The notes under the pieces are model-generated. The model searched no databases, had not been told where the DNA came from, and saw only the letters and a program-made list of their open reading frames with translations. From the NCBI RefSeq assembly GCF_900104445.1, contig NZ_FNJI01000023.1, forward strand, positions 22,064 to 86,063: a stretch of 64,000 nucleotides of DNA, read 5' to 3'. Each line of letters opens with the position of its first letter. The stretch's first letter is position 1. Made by a program: the position numbers and the translations under genes. Below, one piece after another: positions 63,356 through 64,000 of this stretch. This DNA comes from Desulforhopalus singaporensis. GTDB taxonomy: Bacteria > Desulfobacterota > Desulfobulbia > Desulfobulbales > Desulfocapsaceae.

Positions 63356-64000
63356 TCAATCATTTTCCACCAGTCTGTCGGCTAATATTTCGGCGATATC
63401 GCGCGACTTCATTTGTTCTTCAAGTTCGGCACCCTTGATCCCGTCTTCGAACATGGTCAGACAAAACGGACAGTTGGAGACCAGGGTCGGCGCATTGGTC
63501 TGTGCCGCCATGGTGACGCGTTTCACGTTGATCCTGGTACCGAGTTTTTCTTCAGCCAGTATCCTGCCGCCCCCGGCGCTGCAGCAGAAAGACTCGCTGC
63601 GGTTCCTGTCCATTTCATTAATGGTCCCGCCGGCGGCACGGATCAGGTTTCTGGGAGCTTCATAGATATCGTTGTGACGTCCGAGATAACAGGAGTCGTG
63701 GTAGGTGCATTCAAAGTTGTCACTGTTGAATTCCAGCTTGTTGGCGGCCACCAGCTTCTCAAGGAAATCGGTGTACGATTCGACTTCGATGTCAAAATCG
63801 AAATCACGATAATCCTTACTGAGGGTGTTGAAGCAATGGGGACAGGTGGTCACCACCTTCTTGACGCCATACCCCTTGATGGTCTCGATATTTTCCATGG
63901 CAAGCGTCTGGTACAGATACTCATTGCCCATCTTGCGCATCGGTTCGCCACAGCACTTTTCCTCTTTGCCGAGAATGCCCACCTTGATTCCTGCAGCCTG
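63356..64000 (-). CDS. HdrD-like (CCG-domain) Fe-S oxidoreductase, N-terminus beyond window
   Basis: The frame is open to the window edge, so only the C-terminal 214 or so residues are seen. Two CCG cysteine-rich domains are present: CCGEPMRKMGN with TTCPHCFNTL, and CTYHDSCYLGRHNDIY with SFCCSAGGGR and SNCPFC. These bind the noncubane clusters of heterodisulfide-reductase-type proteins. A gene of this type beside etfBA usually encodes the membrane-associated ETF:(mena)quinone oxidoreductase of anaerobes. Its length, any heme-binding membrane domain and the true start cannot be judged here. Confidence 0.88.
   Translation of the reverse strand, partial: QAAGIKVGILGKEEKCCGEPMRKMGNEYLYQTLAMENIETIKGYGVKKVVTTCPHCFNTLSKDYRDFDFDIEVESYTDFLEKLVAANKLEFNSDNFECTYHDSCYLGRHNDIYEAPRNLIRAAGGTINEMDRNRSESFCCSAGGGRILAEEKLGTRINVKRVTMAAQTNAPTLVSNCPFCLTMFEDGIKGAELEEQMKSRDIAEILADRLVEND

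Overview
The window (about 52-55% GC by eye, protein-coding on both strands, no rRNA, tRNA, CRISPR array or intact insertion sequence seen) looks like chromosome of a marine or saline anaerobic bacterium of the Desulfobacterota (former Deltaproteobacteria: sulfate reducers and their relatives). The reasons are the mix of pyrrolysine-dependent methylamine chemistry, tungsten aldehyde:ferredoxin oxidoreductases, TRAP transporters, an ETF pair next to an HdrD-like Fe-S protein, a sucrose (compatible solute) operon and an NhaC-type antiporter. This is inference from gene content; no phylogenetic marker is present.

Region 1 (1-10.2 kb) is a quaternary-amine locus: the end of a BCCT betaine transporter, an MttB-like methyltransferase without pyrrolysine, a double CaiB-type CoA-transferase, an Fe-S/FMN/FAD reductase of the dienoyl-CoA reductase family, and a second MttB whose reading frame is interrupted by one in-frame amber codon (8191-8193) exactly where pyrrolysine sits in trimethylamine methyltransferase. 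A divergent gene just beyond it is pylB, the radical-SAM methylornithine synthase of pyrrolysine biosynthesis. pylS, pylT, pylC and pylD are not in the window.

Region 2 (10.2-31 kb, mostly minus strand) holds a universal stress protein with a TAXI-type TRAP transporter, a kinase fusion, a 2-hydroxyacid dehydrogenase and nicotinate phosphoribosyltransferase, then a sucrose operon (sucrose-phosphate synthase, phosphatase, amylosucrase, fructokinase) behind a hybrid histidine kinase, then fabF, and on the plus strand an Fe-S aldo/keto reductase with an unknown Rossmann-like partner.

Region 3 (31-37 kb) has an unrecognised His-rich membrane protein, a signal peptidase with a small anchored protein, a methyltransferase and a sigma-54 enhancer-binding regulator. 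Region 4 (37-47 kb) is a probable polyamine/GABA catabolic locus: two class III aminotransferases (GabT-like, PatA-like), two tungsten AORs, an NhaC-type antiporter and a BetI-like TetR repressor. It shows unusually clear regulatory DNA: three copies of one 16-bp palindrome upstream of a sigma-54 promoter, and a separate sigma-70 promoter overlapped by repeated operator sequence.

Region 5 (47-56 kb) carries superoxide dismutase, a DUF1326 protein, a cyclic-2,3-diphosphoglycerate synthetase-like protein overlapping carbamate kinase, an MFS transporter, WrbA and an NfeD/stomatin pair. Region 6 (56-64 kb, minus strand) reads as one catabolic block: HdrD-like Fe-S protein (cut by the window end), EtfB, EtfA, a two-subunit CoA-transferase, a DctPQM TRAP transporter and a second UspA protein. 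It suggests uptake of an organic acid, its activation to a CoA thioester, and oxidation with electrons passed through ETF to the membrane.
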